Shown: positions 27,010 through 37,426, counted from the first letter of the stretch. The stretch: DNA of 64,000 bases from Allomesorhizobium camelthorni (GCF_011045125.1 NZ_JAAKZF010000013.1:1-64000); one strand, 5' to 3'. Notes: a model not told the origin generated them from the letters alone. Numbers and translations: made by a program.

Positions 27010-27693
27010 ATGAAACTCCTCGCCATCGATTGCTCGGCAAGCCTGTGCGCCGCTTGCGTCTATGACGTGCAGGCTGACAAGGAACTCGGCCGCGCGGCGC
27101 TCGACCTCGGCAAGGGCCATGCCGAAAAACTTATGGCGGTTGTCGGCGATGCGCTGAAAAATGCTGGAATCGCTTTCCCTGACCTCGGCGCGGTTGCCGT
27201 CTCGGTCGGGCCGGGCTCCTTCACCGGCGTTCGCGTTGGCGTTTCGGCCGCACGCGGCTTCGCGCTGGCGCTAAAAGTCCCGGCGATCGGCGTCACCACG
27301 CTCGAAGCGCTCGCCGCCGAGGCGCGGGACGTATTCGGCGCGCGGGCCGTGCTTAGCGCGCTCGATGGCGGGCGCGGCGAAATCCAGGCCGCTGTTTACG
27401 ATGAATTCGGAGCGTTGGTGTATGCTCCCGCCGTGATCACATTGTCTCAAGCTGCCGACCTGGCCACGAAATTTTCACCGGTGCTTGCGGGCACGGCGGC
27501 GAACATCATTGCCGGCGCGGTTCCGTCGCAGGCGTTCGACACCGGGCCGCTCGGCGCCACCGCCGATATCGCGGTCTATGCGCGCGTCGCGGCGCAGAAG
27601 GGTGCGGCCGGCAAGGAGCCGGCGCCCGTCTATCTGCGCGAGCCGGACGCCAAGCCGCAGGCCGGCTTTATCCTGCCGAGGAGCGGCGTTTAG
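27010..27693 (+). CDS. tsaB: tRNA threonylcarbamoyladenosine biosynthesis protein TsaB
   Basis: Non-catalytic partner of TsaD in making t6A37 of ANN-decoding tRNAs. 227 residues, ASKHA fold: MKLLAIDCSASLCAACVYD at the start, GKGHAEKLM, then VAVSVGPGSFTGVRVGVSAA, the diagnostic motif. The first gene of a conserved rhizobial run with rimI, plsC and miaB; rimI starts 3 bp after its stop. A palindromic repeat lies immediately upstream, so the promoter must lie within or very near it. Confidence 0.95.
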   Translation: MKLLAIDCSASLCAACVYDVQADKELGRAALDLGKGHAEKLMAVVGDALKNAGIAFPDLGAVAVSVGPGSFTGVRVGVSAARGFALALKVPAIGVTTLEALAAEARDVFGARAVLSALDGGRGEIQAAVYDEFGALVYAPAVITLSQAADLATKFSPVLAGTAANIIAGAVPSQAFDTGPLGATADIAVYARVAAQKGAAGKEPAPVYLREPDAKPQAGFILPRSGV

Positions 27694-27696
27694 CCA

Positions 27697-28179
27697 ATGC
27701 GCATCCCCTTCATCACGCCGCGCCGCCGGGAATATTCGCTGGAGCCGCTGACCGTCGCCGACAGCGCGGCCGTCGCCCTCCTGCACCAGGAGGATTTCGT
27801 GCGGCCCTGGTCCGACGGGGAATTCGAGGCGCTGCTCCAGCAGGACACGGTTTTCGGCTATGCGGCCCGCGAGATCGGCCACGGTAATGAGAACCCGGTC
27901 GGCTTCGTGCTGGCGCGGCTAGTCGCCGGAGAGGGCGAGATACTGACCATCGCTGTCGCCCGCGGTCACCGCCGCCAAGGGCTGGGCTGGCAACTGCTCG
28001 ATGCGGTGCTGCGCGAACTGCACGCGCAGCGCGCCGAGGCGCTGTTCCTCGAAGTCGACGAAGCCAATATAGGCGCGATCGCGCTCTACCGGCGCATGGG
28101 CTTTCGGGAGGTCGGCAAGCGGCCGGGCTATTACCAGTCCGACCGAGGCGCGCTTGTCATGCGCCGCGACCTCCGCTAG
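27697..28179 (+). CDS. rimI: Ribosomal-protein-alanine N-acetyltransferase
   Basis: A 160-residue GNAT enzyme expected to acetylate the N-terminus of ribosomal protein S18. The acetyl-CoA loop is VARGHRRQGLGWQLL. The C-terminal FLEVDEANIGAIALYRRMGF and KRPGYYQ pattern is typical of RimI. It is coupled to tsaB (3-bp gap), a frequent arrangement across bacteria. Target specificity comes from the family and context only. Confidence 0.93.
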   Translation: MRIPFITPRRREYSLEPLTVADSAAVALLHQEDFVRPWSDGEFEALLQQDTVFGYAAREIGHGNENPVGFVLARLVAGEGEILTIAVARGHRRQGLGWQLLDAVLRELHAQRAEALFLEVDEANIGAIALYRRMGFREVGKRPGYYQSDRGALVMRRDLR

Positions 28180-28205
28180 CCGGAAGTTTTTGCGGGGAAG
28201 CGGCG

Positions 28206-28997
28206 ATGATCGGCAGGATCCGCATTTTTGTCGCGCTGCTCTTCGTCGCCATATCGACACTCATCCTTGTCCCGCTTCAGCTTCTTTCGATGAAGACAGG
28301 GCTCTACCGCGAAAACCTGGTCCTGCGCCTCTGGCACAGGATGATCCTCGCCGCGCTCGGAATCCGGGTCCACGTGAGCGGAGCAATGGCGGAAAAACGC
28401 CCGCTCCTGATCGCCTCCAACCATGTTTCCTGGACCGACATCATGGTGCTCGGCTCCATTGTCGACGTCTCCTTCATCGCGAAATCCGAAATGGCCGGCT
28501 GGCCTCTGATCGGCGGGCTGTCGAAACTTCAGCGCACGGTGTTCATCGAGCGCGAGCGCAAGCGCAAATCCGGCGAGCAGGCGAGCGAGATCGCCGCGCG
28601 CCTGGCGCGAAACGACGTGATGGTGCTGTTTGCCGAAGGCTCGACCGGCGACGGCAATCTGCTGCTGCCGTTCAAGAGCACGCTTTTCGGCGCGGCGGCG
28701 ATGGCGATCGGCGAGGGCGCGGTCGAACATGTGTTCATCCAGCCGGTGGCGATCGCCTATACAAGGCTGCACGGCCTGCCGATGGGCCGTCAGCACCGTC
28801 GGGTTGCGGCGTGGATCGGCGACCAGGATCTGGTGCCGCATATCGGCGAATTGCTCGCCGAGGGCGCTGTCGACGTGGAAGTCCGCTTCGGCGAGCCGCT
28901 CGAATTTTCGGCCGGCACGAGCCGCAAGGCAGCCGCAAAGCTTGTCGAGCAGCGCGTCTCCGCGATGATGCAGGATGCGCTGCGCAGCCCGCACTGA
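28206..28997 (+). CDS. plsC: 1-acyl-sn-glycerol-3-phosphate acyltransferase (PlsC family)
   Basis: A membrane-associated acyltransferase that converts lysophosphatidic acid to phosphatidic acid or acylates other lysolipids. 263 residues. One N-terminal membrane segment (IFVALLFVAISTLILVPLQL), the HX4D catalytic motif in SNHVSWTDIM, and the substrate-binding VLFAEGSTGDG with KSTLFG. It starts 26 bp after rimI. Rhizobia have several PlsC-like paralogues, including ornithine-lipid OlsA, so the acceptor is not certain. Confidence 0.88.
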   Translation: MIGRIRIFVALLFVAISTLILVPLQLLSMKTGLYRENLVLRLWHRMILAALGIRVHVSGAMAEKRPLLIASNHVSWTDIMVLGSIVDVSFIAKSEMAGWPLIGGLSKLQRTVFIERERKRKSGEQASEIAARLARNDVMVLFAEGSTGDGNLLLPFKSTLFGAAAMAIGEGAVEHVFIQPVAIAYTRLHGLPMGRQHRRVAAWIGDQDLVPHIGELLAEGAVDVEVRFGEPLEFSAGTSRKAAAKLVEQRVSAMMQDALRSPH

Positions 28998-29052
28998 GCG
29001 ATACGGGCAGAATCGTCTGTTTTTTGCCACTGAAAGGCGTTAGAAGCCCCGC

Positions 29053-30462
29053 ATGGATTTGAACGACATCTCTCAAGCGACGGCGAACAGCCTGCCGGAA
29101 GAGGCCATGGTGGCTTCTCCGGCGGCCAAGAAGGTTTTTGTCAAAACCTATGGCTGCCAGATGAATGTCTACGATTCCCAGCGCATGACCGATGCGCTGG
29201 CGGCCGACGGCTATTCCCCGACTAGCGAGATCGGCGACGCCGATCTCGTGCTGCTCAATACCTGCCACATCCGCGAAAAGGCGGCGGAAAAGGTCTATTC
29301 CGAACTCGGCCGCATCCGCGATATCAAGGCGGAAAGGGCTGCTTCCGGCCGCGAGACGCTGATCGGCGTCGCCGGCTGCGTTGCCCAGGCTGAGGGACGC
29401 GAGATCATTCGCCGCGCGCCGGCCGTCGATCTGGTCATCGGGCCGCAGACCTATCACCGGCTGCCGGAGGCGCTGAAACGCGCTCGCGGCGGCGAAAAGA
29501 TCGTCGAAACCGACTATGCGCTCGAGGACAAGTTCGAGCATCTGCCGAATACGGCGCGGACCGAGATCATCAAGCGCGGCGTCACCGCGTTCCTGACCGT
29601 GCAGGAAGGCTGCGACAAATTCTGCACCTTCTGTGTTGTACCCTACACGCGCGGCTCGGAAGTCTCGCGCCCCGTCGCCCAGATCGTCGCCGAGGCCGAA
29701 AGACTGGCCGAAGCCGGGGTGCGCGAGGTGACGCTGCTCGGCCAGAACGTCAATGCCTGGCACGGCGAAGGGCCGGACGGCGGCGAATGGGGTCTCGGCC
29801 GGCTGCTGTTCCGGCTCGCGGAAATTCCGGGTCTGGCGCGGCTCCGCTACACGACCAGCCATCCGCGCGACATGGACGACGCGCTGATCGCCGCGCATCG
29901 CGATCTGCCTGCGCTGATGCCTTATCTGCACCTGCCGGTGCAGTCGGGATCGGACCGCATCCTGAAGGCGATGAACCGTCGCCATGCGGCCGCCGACTAT
30001 CTGCGCCTGATCGAGCGCATCCGCACCGCCCGGCCCGACATCGCCATGTCCGGCGATTTCATCGTCGGCTTCCCGGGCGAAACCGAGGCCGATTTCGAGG
30101 CGACGATGCAACTCGTCCGCGACGTGCGATACGCCCAGGCCTTCTCGTTCAAATATTCGCCGCGGCCCGGCACTCCGGGCGCGGAAATGAAGGCTCATGT
30201 CGCGGAAAGCATCAAGGATGAGCGGCTGCAGCGCCTGCAGGCGCTGTTGATGGAACAGCAGGGCGCTTTCGCCGTTAGCCTCGTTGGCGGGACGATCGAT
30301 GCGCTCATCGAGAAGCCCGGGCGCCAGGCTGGCCAGATCGTCGGCCGGTCGCCTTGGCTTCAGCCGGTTATTCTTGATGAAACCGCCGGCGAAATCGGTG
30401 ACATTGTAAAGGCGCGAATCATCAAGGTTGGACAGACCAGCCTGTTCGCGGAGCCGGCCTGA
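29053..30462 (+). CDS. miaB: tRNA-2-methylthio-N6-dimethylallyladenosine synthase
   Basis: A radical SAM methylthiotransferase that adds the methylthio group to i6A37 of tRNA. 469 residues. The N-terminal domain has Cys35 (KTYGCQMN), Cys71 (NTCHIREKA) and Cys109 (VAGCVAQ) for the auxiliary 4Fe-4S cluster. The radical SAM cluster is Cys187/191/194 in [21 protein letters not shown]-terminal TRAM domain is present (residues ~405-469). It follows plsC by 55 bp in the conserved block. Confidence 0.97.
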   Translation: MDLNDISQATANSLPEEAMVASPAAKKVFVKTYGCQMNVYDSQRMTDALAADGYSPTSEIGDADLVLLNTCHIREKAAEKVYSELGRIRDIKAERAASGRETLIGVAGCVAQAEGREIIRRAPAVDLVIGPQTYHRLPEALKRARGGEKIVETDYALEDKFEHLPNTARTEIIKRGVTAFLTVQEGCDKFCTFCVVPYTRGSEVSRPVAQIVAEAERLAEAGVREVTLLGQNVNAWHGEGPDGGEWGLGRLLFRLAEIPGLARLRYTTSHPRDMDDALIAAHRDLPALMPYLHLPVQSGSDRILKAMNRRHAAADYLRLIERIRTARPDIAMSGDFIVGFPGETEADFEATMQLVRDVRYAQAFSFKYSPRPGTPGAEMKAHVAESIKDERLQRLQALLMEQQGAFAVSLVGGTIDALIEKPGRQAGQIVGRSPWLQPVILDETAGEIGDIVKARIIKVGQTSLFAEPA

Positions 30463-30488
30463 GCGCCGGTCGGGATGAGGAGAGACGG

Positions 30489-31532
30489 TTGAGCGCTACC
30501 GCAGACCTGAAGAACCAGCCCTCCGGGGCCTCCGACATGGCGCACATCGTACTCACCTTCGACAACAACAAGCTTGCCAGCGCCCTTTACGGCCAGTTCG
30601 ACGAAAATCTCGCGCGGCTTGAGCAGAAGCTCGGCGTAGACATCAATTCGCGCGGCAATCAGGTCACCATCAAGGGCAGTTCCTCGGTGGCCGAGCAGGC
30701 GCGCCGCGCGCTCGATCATCTCTACGGCATCCTGCAGAAGGGCGCCGACATCGGCCAGTCCGACGTGGACGGCGCGGTTCGGATGGCGATCGCCGCGGAC
30801 GACCAGCTGACGCTGCCGACGCTGGAGCGCAAGGGCAAGATGGCCGCCGCGCAGATCGCGACGCGCAAACGCACCATCTATGCCCGCTCGCTCAACCAGG
30901 ACGCCTATATGCGCGCGCTGGAACGCGCCGAACTGGTGTTCGGCATCGGCCCGGCGGGCACCGGGAAGACTTATCTCGCGGTCGCCCATGCGGCGATGCT
31001 GCTCGAACGCGGCATGGTCGAGCGCATCATCCTGTCGCGGCCGGCGGTCGAGGCCGGTGAGCGCCTGGGTTTCCTGCCCGGCGACATGAAGGAGAAGGTC
31101 GATCCCTATCTGCGGCCGCTCTATGACGCGCTCTATGACATGATGCCGGCCGACAAGGTCGAGCGGGCGATCGCCGCCGAGGTCATCGAGATCGCGCCGC
31201 TGGCCTTCATGCGCGGACGCACGCTGGCGCATGCCGCCGTCATCCTCGACGAGGCCCAGAACACCACGCCGATGCAGATGAAGATGTTCCTGACACGTCT
31301 CGGCGAGAATTCGCGCATGATCGTCACCGGCGATCCGACGCAGATCGACCTGCCGCCGAACACCAAGTCCGGGCTGGTGGAGGCGCTTCGCATTCTCGAC
31401 GGCGTTACGGGCGCGGTAACGGTCCGCTTCAATGAAACCGACGTCGTCCGCCATCCGCTGGTTGCCGAGATCGTCAAGGCCTACGACCGCGATGGCAAGA
31501 TCGCCCGCGGCCTCGACGTATCGGAACACTGA
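30489..31532 (+). CDS. PhoH-family ATPase (YbeZ-type)
   Basis: A 347-residue PhoH-like P-loop ATPase associated with RNA metabolism and ribosome maturation, regularly placed before ybeY. Walker A is [15 protein letters not shown] (P-loop ~154-161) and Walker B is [20 protein letters not shown]. The N-terminal ~90 residues form a KH-like region. The start is TTG at 30489, preceded by GAGGAGA; the ATG at 30537 ([11 protein letters not shown]) is the alternative. ybeY and the CBS-domain gene follow closely. Confidence 0.92.
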   Translation: MSATADLKNQPSGASDMAHIVLTFDNNKLASALYGQFDENLARLEQKLGVDINSRGNQVTIKGSSSVAEQARRALDHLYGILQKGADIGQSDVDGAVRMAIAADDQLTLPTLERKGKMAAAQIATRKRTIYARSLNQDAYMRALERAELVFGIGPAGTGKTYLAVAHAAMLLERGMVERIILSRPAVEAGERLGFLPGDMKEKVDPYLRPLYDALYDMMPADKVERAIAAEVIEIAPLAFMRGRTLAHAAVILDEAQNTTPMQMKMFLTRLGENSRMIVTGDPTQIDLPPNTKSGLVEALRILDGVTGAVTVRFNETDVVRHPLVAEIVKAYDRDGKIARGLDVSEH

Positions 31533-31572
31533 CCGGCCGGACGTCATGAGCGGAAGATCCAATGGAAGGGGC

Positions 31573-32058
31573 ATGTCGGCGCCGCCTCCGGTCGAGATCG
31601 ATCTGCTGGTCGAGGGCGGCGACTGGGCGCCCGAGGCCGAGCTTGAGACCATGGTGCATGAGGCGGTCGCCGCGGCCATGGCCGAAACGGGCGCGGTTGC
31701 GAAAGAGGGCACAGAACTCAGCGTCGTCTTCTCCGACGACAAGCATGTAAGAGAGCTCAACGCGCAATGGCGCGGCAAGGACAAAGCGACCAATGTGCTG
31801 TCCTTTCCGGCCTTTCCGCCGAAGCGCGGCGCGCCCCTGCCGCCGCTTCTCGGCGATATCGTGATCGCCTTCGAAACCGTGATCCGCGAGGCGGCACTGG
31901 AAGGCAAGGAGGTCCGGCATCATATTACGCATCTCCTGATCCATGGCTTCCTGCATCTGTTGGGCTATGATCACGAGACCGGCGAAGAGGCGGAAGAGAT
32001 GGAAGCGGTGGAGCGCCGGGCGCTCGCGAGGCTTGCCATTCCCGATCCCTACGCGTAA
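31573..32058 (+). CDS. ybeY: Endoribonuclease YbeY
   Basis: A zinc-dependent single-strand endoribonuclease for rRNA 3'-end maturation and ribosome quality control. The metal site is [20 protein letters not shown] (HX3HX5H type). 161 residues from the ATG at 31573, which has GGAAGGGG just upstream; an ATG at 31546 is possible but without a ribosome binding site. Placement between phoH and the CorC-like gene is the standard order. Confidence 0.94.
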   Translation: MSAPPPVEIDLLVEGGDWAPEAELETMVHEAVAAAMAETGAVAKEGTELSVVFSDDKHVRELNAQWRGKDKATNVLSFPAFPPKRGAPLPPLLGDIVIAFETVIREAALEGKEVRHHITHLLIHGFLHLLGYDHETGEEAEEMEAVERRALARLAIPDPYA

Positions 32059-32081
32059 CAGAGAACGATAACCGACGGACG

Positions 32082-33155
32082 ATGATGAACGAGATACCCG
32101 AGACCGCCGCAAGGAATGACGCAGGCGGTACCCAGTCGCCCTCCGACAACGCCGAAGACGGACCTAGTCCCAGTACGGCCTATGGCGCGGTCGCGCCCGA
32201 ACCTCCTGCCGAACGACCTTCGCTGCTGGCGCGCCTCGCCAGCCTGTTCAGGCCGCGCAACGGATCGAGCCTCCGCGACGACCTGACGGATGCGCTCGCC
32301 GAGATAGAAACCGGCGCGGCTTCCTTCTCGCCCGCCGAGCGGGCCATGCTCCACAACATTCTGCGGCTGCGCGAAGTTCGCGTCGAGGACGTGATGGTGC
32401 CGCGCGCCGATGTCGAGGCGGTCGAAATCACCACCACGCTCGGCGAACTTATGGTCCTGTTCGAGCAGTCGGGGCATTCGCGCATGCCGGTCTATGCCGA
32501 GACGCTCGACGATCCGCGCGGCATGGTCCACATCCGCGACGTGCTGGCCCACATCACCAAGCTTGCGCGCACCCGGAAAGGTCGGCAGCCGAAGAAGCCC
32601 GCCCCGGTGCAACTCGATTTCGCCAATGTCGACCTTTCCCGCACCATCGGCGAGCTGAACCTGATCCGCACGGTCCTGTTCGTGCCGCCTTCCATGCTGG
32701 CTTCGGACCTCATGGCCCGCATGCAGGCCTCGCGCACCCAGATGGCGCTGGTCATCGACGAATATGGCGGCACTGACGGCCTGGTTTCGCTGGAAGACAT
32801 TGTTGAGATGGTCGTCGGCGACATCGAGGACGAGCATGACGAGGACGAGCCGCTGATCACCGAGGCCGGCGACGGCGTCTTCGTGGTCGACGCCAGGGCC
32901 GAGATCGACGATGTCGCCAAGATGATCGGCAACGACTTCGCCGCCGGCGAGCATGGCGAATATGTCGACACGATCGGCGGCATGATCTTCAACACGCTCG
33001 GCCGGGTGCCGGTGCGCGGCGAAGTGGTTCAGGCGATACCCGGCTTCGAATTCCACGTGCTGGACGCCGATCCGCGCCGGGTCAAGCGCGTCCGCATCGT
33101 CAATGTCCAGAAGAGCGACCGCCGCCGCCGGGCGGTCAGGGCTGAGCAGGCCTGA
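32082..33155 (+). CDS. CBS-domain hemolysin/CorC family protein
   Basis: A 357-residue cytosolic protein with two CBS domains and a CorC_HlyC (transporter-associated) domain. LREVRVEDVMVPRADVEAVE starts the CBS pair. MALVIDEYGGTDGLVSLEDI with VVGDIEDEHDED links to the C-terminal domain with GEYVDTIGGMIFNTLGRVPV. There is no DUF21 membrane part, as in E. coli YbeX/CorC, which is linked to magnesium/cobalt efflux and recently to ribosome metabolism. The N-terminal 65 residues are disordered and poorly conserved. Last gene of the phoH-ybeY run. Confidence 0.9.
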   Translation: MMNEIPETAARNDAGGTQSPSDNAEDGPSPSTAYGAVAPEPPAERPSLLARLASLFRPRNGSSLRDDLTDALAEIETGAASFSPAERAMLHNILRLREVRVEDVMVPRADVEAVEITTTLGELMVLFEQSGHSRMPVYAETLDDPRGMVHIRDVLAHITKLARTRKGRQPKKPAPVQLDFANVDLSRTIGELNLIRTVLFVPPSMLASDLMARMQASRTQMALVIDEYGGTDGLVSLEDIVEMVVGDIEDEHDEDEPLITEAGDGVFVVDARAEIDDVAKMIGNDFAAGEHGEYVDTIGGMIFNTLGRVPVRGEVVQAIPGFEFHVLDADPRRVKRVRIVNVQKSDRRRRAVRAEQA

Positions 33156-33245
33156 CGCGCGCCGGGTGATGCGGCTGCCCTGAGCCGCAGGGTGGCGCAG
33201 CAACTCACATGGTGATCTCGTCGAACCACATGCGCCAGCAGCGCG

Positions 33246-34781
33246 CTACTCGCCATGATCCGCGCCGACTTCGATGTGCCGCAGCATCATTACGGCTGCA
33301 ACTGACGCTACCAGCGCGACCACCACGCTGATCGCCGCCGCCGACTGCAGACCCTGGACGAAGGCGTCGCGCGCTGCCTCGATCAGTGGCCCGGCGAGGT
33401 CGGCGGCCAGGCCTTCGGCCACTCCCACCGCGCCGCCGAGCGTGTCTCTGGCGATCTCGATCAATTCCGGCTCGACGTCGCCCGGCGGGTCGGCGGCCAT
33501 GCGGCTCCGGTAGATCGCAGTGCCGACGCTACCGAGCACTGCGATGCCGAGAGCGCCGCCGAATTCCGAACCGGTCTCCGAAAGCGCGGCGGCCGAGCCT
33601 GCCCTTTCGGGCGGTGCTGCGCCGACGATCATGTCGGTCGCGAGCGTGATCACCGGCGCCAAACCCATCGAGAATATGATCGATGCGGCGACCAGCACAG
33701 CCAGTCCGTTGTCGCCGCCGATCTGCGTCATCAAGCCGAACCCAACGGCGGCGGCGACAAGGCTGGCGCCCATCACATAGGCTGGGCGGACCCTGCGCAG
33801 GATCGCCGGCGTCGACATGGTGATAGCGATGAAGCCGATGGTCGACGGTAGCGACCAGAGACCTGCCTGCAGCGGCGGCAGGCCGATGACCAGTTGCAGA
33901 TACTGCGCCATGAACAGGAACGAGCCGAAGAACACGAAGAACACCGAAATGTTTACGCCAAGCGACGTGCTGAAGGCCGGGCTCCGGAAAAGCGCAAGGT
34001 CGATCAGCGGGTCGGCCAGTTTCCGCTGACGGTGCAGGAAGACGAGGCTGAGGACCAGTCCGGCCAGGATCGATATCGCCGGCAGCGATCCGAAACCGTT
34101 CTCGGCTGTCTGCTTGAGGCCGAAGATCACAGCCAACACGGCCGCCAGTGACAGGGCGGCGCTTAAGAGATCGAGCCGCCCGGCGTCCGGGTCGCGGTAT
34201 TCTGGCAACAGCACAGGGCCGAGTATCAGGAGCAGGACCATAACCGGCACGGCTACGAGAAAGACCGAACCCCACCAGAAATATTGAAGCAGGATGCCGC
34301 CGATCAGCGGCCCGAGCGCGCCGCCGACCGAAAAGCTGGTGATCCAGACGCTGATGGCCACGGTGCGCTGGCGCGGGTCGAGGAACATGTTGCGGATCAA
34401 GGACAAGGTGGAAGGCGCAAGCGTTGCGCCGGCTACGCCGAGCATTGCCCGCGCTGCGATCAGCATTTCGGCGCTGGTGGAGAAGGCCGCAAGCACCGAG
34501 GCGAAGCCGAACGCGACAGCCCCGATCAGGAGCAGCCGGCGTCGGCCGATCCGGTCGCCCAGCGTGCCCATGGTGATCAGCGACCCGGCGATCATGAAGC
34601 CGTAAATATCGACGATCCAGAGCAGCTGCGAGGCGCTCGGCGTCAGATCCGCGCTGAGTTGCGGCACGGCGAGGTTGAGGACGGTCAAATCCATCGAATA
34701 GAGCATGCAGGGAAGCGCGATGATCGCAAGGCCGATCCATTCGCGCCGCGTCGCCTGCGGTTCGGCTGCCAGGGCAGTCAT
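33246..34781 (-). CDS. DHA2-family MFS efflux transporter
   Basis: A drug/proton antiporter of the 14-helix DHA2 type (QacA/SmvA/EmrB-like), 511 residues. It starts with the family pattern YSMDLTVLNLAVPQLSADL, then GSLITMGTLGDRIGRRRLLL (motif A) and GALGPLIGGILLQYFWW (motif C). I chose ATG 34781 with GGAG 8 nt upstream. It is inserted between the corC-like gene and lnt, on the opposite strand to the conserved block, so it is probably a later arrival. The 329-bp upstream gap carries a palindrome (34962). Substrates are unknown, likely cationic dyes or disinfectants. Confidence 0.92.
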   Translation of the reverse strand: MTALAAEPQATRREWIGLAIIALPCMLYSMDLTVLNLAVPQLSADLTPSASQLLWIVDIYGFMIAGSLITMGTLGDRIGRRRLLLIGAVAFGFASVLAAFSTSAEMLIAARAMLGVAGATLAPSTLSLIRNMFLDPRQRTVAISVWITSFSVGGALGPLIGGILLQYFWWGSVFLVAVPVMVLLLILGPVLLPEYRDPDAGRLDLLSAALSLAAVLAVIFGLKQTAENGFGSLPAISILAGLVLSLVFLHRQRKLADPLIDLALFRSPAFSTSLGVNISVFFVFFGSFLFMAQYLQLVIGLPPLQAGLWSLPSTIGFIAITMSTPAILRRVRPAYVMGASLVAAAVGFGLMTQIGGDNGLAVLVAASIIFSMGLAPVITLATDMIVGAAPPERAGSAAALSETGSEFGGALGIAVLGSVGTAIYRSRMAADPPGDVEPELIEIARDTLGGAVGVAEGLAADLAGPLIEAARDAFVQGLQSAAAISVVVALVASVAAVMMLRHIEVGADHGE

Positions 34782-34961
34782 GCCAAATCTCCATGCCCAT
34801 CGCGGGCTTTGCTTCGGTTGTGTCGCCGTAGGCGCGGTACTCTCGTCTATTGACGTTTGAGCGAGGCCCAAATCGACATGAGCGCTGAACTATCGACGTT
34901 CGAGAACCCGAAAGGGGATTCCCTCCTTCGATCGTGAGAGGCACATTCGCACATCTCTGCT

Positions 34962-34979
34962 GACAGCCCACTGTCAGGA
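34962..34979. promoter_or_regulatory. CTGACAG-N4-CTGTCAG palindrome (candidate operator)
   Basis: CTGACAG-CCCA-CTGTCAG, followed by GAGG, in the gap 34782-35110 between the divergent MFS and lnt genes. The same arms with the same spacing recur at 46812-46829 upstream of the DUF1579-like gene. The shared symmetric site suggests one regulator. Directly after it, AGGAGGC-ATG-TCT-TGA is a ribosome binding site leading to a two-codon frame, perhaps the stub of a lost gene. Nothing else was recognised in this gap. Confidence 0.45.
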
Positions 34980-35110
34980 GGCATGTCTTGACGTAAGGCC
35001 GGTGCGGCCCTGTCATGGGACGCTGGTCGGTTGTTCCAAGCGCCGGGTTTGGAGCAGAAGCTTCGTCCTGTTAGAACGTGCCGGCGTGATTCTGGGACGA
35101 GGGGCTGTGC

Positions 35111-36700
35111 ATGGAGCGCCTGGCGGGGCGGATTATCTTGCTGTGGGGGTGGCGTCGCGCCCTGACGGCGTTTCTTGCCGGCGCGCTCGCCGTGCTTGCC
35201 CAGGCGCCCTACGATTTCTTCGCCGCCTGCTTCGTCTCGTTCCCGGTGCTGGTCTGGCTGCTCGACGGCGCTGCCGTTTCCGGCCCGGCCGGGCTGTTCA
35301 GGCGCCTGGCTCCGGCCTTCGCCATCGGCTGGTGGTTCGGCTTCGGCTATTTCCTCGGTGGTCTGTGGTGGATCGGCAACGCGCTTCTTGTCGAGGCAGA
35401 GGCCTTCGCCTGGGCGCTGCCGCTGGCGGTGGTCGGCATTCCCGTCCTCATGGCCTTGTTCTACGGATTTGCGGCGGCGCTGGCTCGCCTGCTCTGGAGC
35501 GACAATATCGGCCGCATCGCGGCGCTGGCCTTCGGCTTTGGCGTCGCCGAATGGCTGCGCATGATTCTGTTCACCGGCTTTCCATGGGCGGCAATCGGCT
35601 ATGTCGCCATGCCGGTGCCTCTGCTCATGCAGAGCGTTTCGGTGGTAGGCCTGATCGGCATGAATGCGCTTGCCGTATTCGTCTTTTCAATGCCGGCCCT
35701 GCTCGCCGGAGGAGGCGGCGCCCGCCTGGGCTTCGCCCTGGCCGCTCTGATAGTCGCCGCGCACATCGTCTTCGGCTATGTCCGGCTTTCCGTGCCAATG
35801 GGACCTCCTGAACGCACGCTGGCAGTGCGCATCGTGCAGCCCTCGATTGCCATGACGGAAAAATGGGACGCCGCTGTCGCTGACCGCGTCTTCGGATCGA
35901 TCGTCGAACTGAGCGGCGCGCCGCCGGCCGGCGGCGATACAAAGCCGCAATTCATCCTGTGGCCCGAAACCTCGGTGCCATTCCTGTTCACCGATAGGCC
36001 GGATGCCTTGGCGGCGCTGGGCGAGATGCTGTCGGACGGCCAGATCCTGATCGCCGGCGCCGTCCGTTCCGAAGGCGCCGGCGGCCAGGAAGGCACGCGC
36101 TACTATAATTCCGTCGTGGCGATCGACGGTAGCGGCGAGATCGTCGATGCAGTCGACAAGGTGCATCTCGTCCCGTTCGGAGAATACCTTCCCTTCGCCG
36201 ACTGGCTAAGCAGGCTGGGGCTTGAAAAAATCGTCACCGGCCCGATGGATTTCACGGCCGGCAGCAAAAGGCATTCGATAGCCTTGCCAGGCGGTATCCG
36301 CGCCCTTCCGTTTATCTGTTACGAAATAATCTTCCCCGACCTGGTGGCCGTTGACCTTGCGTCAACTGATATTATTGTGAATGTCACAAATGATGCATGG
36401 TTCGGCGACACACCCGGCCCGTATCAGCATTTCCGGCAGGCTCAGGTCCGTGCCGTGGAGACAGGGCTACCGCTCGTGCGCGCCGCCAATACGGGCATTT
36501 CCGGTGTCATCGACGAGCGGGGCAGTGTCGTCGATGCCTTGGCGGTCGATGCGCGGGGTGTAATAGACGTGACCATCCCGTTCCGGTCGCCTGACACGGT
36601 GGCCCGTCTTCCCTCCCGCTTTATCGGTGTCGGAATTTTGTTTGGTTTCGCGGCTTTGGCGCTTGGAATGAAACTCCGGCAGAAGTTCCGTTCGAATTGA
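35111..36700 (+). CDS. lnt: Apolipoprotein N-acyltransferase
   Basis: The third enzyme of lipoprotein maturation: it N-acylates the lipid-modified cysteine of outer-membrane lipoproteins at the periplasmic face of the inner membrane. 529 residues: an N-terminal part with six or so membrane helices, then a nitrilase domain. The catalytic triad is visible as Glu in WPETSVPF, Lys in [14 protein letters not shown] and Cys in [10 protein letters not shown]. It belongs to the conserved corC-lnt-xre-metK order, here split by the MFS gene. Confidence 0.96.
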   Translation: MERLAGRIILLWGWRRALTAFLAGALAVLAQAPYDFFAACFVSFPVLVWLLDGAAVSGPAGLFRRLAPAFAIGWWFGFGYFLGGLWWIGNALLVEAEAFAWALPLAVVGIPVLMALFYGFAAALARLLWSDNIGRIAALAFGFGVAEWLRMILFTGFPWAAIGYVAMPVPLLMQSVSVVGLIGMNALAVFVFSMPALLAGGGGARLGFALAALIVAAHIVFGYVRLSVPMGPPERTLAVRIVQPSIAMTEKWDAAVADRVFGSIVELSGAPPAGGDTKPQFILWPETSVPFLFTDRPDALAALGEMLSDGQILIAGAVRSEGAGGQEGTRYYNSVVAIDGSGEIVDAVDKVHLVPFGEYLPFADWLSRLGLEKIVTGPMDFTAGSKRHSIALPGGIRALPFICYEIIFPDLVAVDLASTDIIVNVTNDAWFGDTPGPYQHFRQAQVRAVETGLPLVRAANTGISGVIDERGSVVDALAVDARGVIDVTIPFRSPDTVARLPSRFIGVGILFGFAALALGMKLRQKFRSN

Positions 36701-36820
36701 CAGAATGTATATTAGAAACTCATACTGTAAGCGTCGCATTTGCCCGTCGAAGGTCATCTGAACGGGAGTTCCCGGCGCCAGCGACTCGAAATTCGTTAGC
36801 CGGGAGACGGCGAGGAAGAA

Positions 36821-37240
36821 ATGGACAAGGAAAACAAAAAAAAGCCGAACCCGACCGATGTTCACGTCGGAAGCAGAATCCGCCTCCGCCGAAACATGCT
36901 GGGCATGAGCCAGGAAAAGCTCGGTGAAAGTCTTGGCATAACTTTTCAGCAGATTCAGAAATATGAAAAGGGCACCAACCGCGTCGGCGCCAGTCGCCTG
37001 CAGGCGATCTCCAACATACTCGGTGTGCCGGTTTCTTTCCTGTTCGAGGACGCGCCCGGCCAGCCTGCCACGGCTGGCAAGGGTTTCGCCGAAGACCAGG
37101 CGGCGAGTTTCACGCTGGATTTCTGCAGCAGCACCGAAGGCCTGCAACTGAACAGGGCGTTCGTGAAGATCCAGGATCCGAAGGTGCGGCGCAAGGTCAT
37201 CGACCTGGTCAAGGCGCTCGCCGCCGACGACGGCGAATAG
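36821..37240 (+). CDS. XRE-family regulator conserved upstream of metK
   Basis: A 139-residue helix-turn-helix protein: VGSRIRLRRNMLGMSQEKLG, then ITFQQIQKYEKGTNRVGASR is a textbook Cro/CI-type domain, followed by a C-terminal extension with FVKIQDPKVRRKVIDLVKAL. This gene sits between lnt and metK in many rhizobia. Its regulon there is not settled as far as I know; control of metK or cell-surface genes is a guess. The start ATG at 36821 is preceded by GGCGAGGAAGAA. Confidence 0.9.
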   Translation: MDKENKKKPNPTDVHVGSRIRLRRNMLGMSQEKLGESLGITFQQIQKYEKGTNRVGASRLQAISNILGVPVSFLFEDAPGQPATAGKGFAEDQAASFTLDFCSSTEGLQLNRAFVKIQDPKVRRKVIDLVKALAADDGE

Positions 37241-37341
37241 GCGCGAAGGTTCCGGCCGAAACCGTCGCTGCGAAAGCGTCGCCGGCAGGCCTCACAGTGC
37301 GCGAAAGCGGAAGCCAATGCGATATTGAGGCAAGCTGTGTC

Positions 37342-37369
37342 TTGACGACGGGCGTGCCGCTTCGCTAAC
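37342..37369 (+). promoter_or_regulatory. Candidate metK promoter and leader
   Basis: TTGACG (37342-37347), 16 bp, GCTAAC (37364-37369). About 18 bp further a small stem TCGGCA-TTC-TGCCGA (37387-37401) precedes the ribosome binding site GAGAGGGG of metK. I saw no match to a known SAM riboswitch in the 186-bp gap. Confidence 0.45.
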
Positions 37370-37426
37370 ACCTGTCCCGCCTAGGTTCGGCATTCTGCCG
37401 ATCAAAGACTTCGAGAGGGGACACCC

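Noticed and set aside
37241-37426. metK leader as a SAM-responsive riboswitch
   Set aside because: Only a 6-bp stem with a 3-nt loop was found. I could not recognise the conserved core of any known SAM class.
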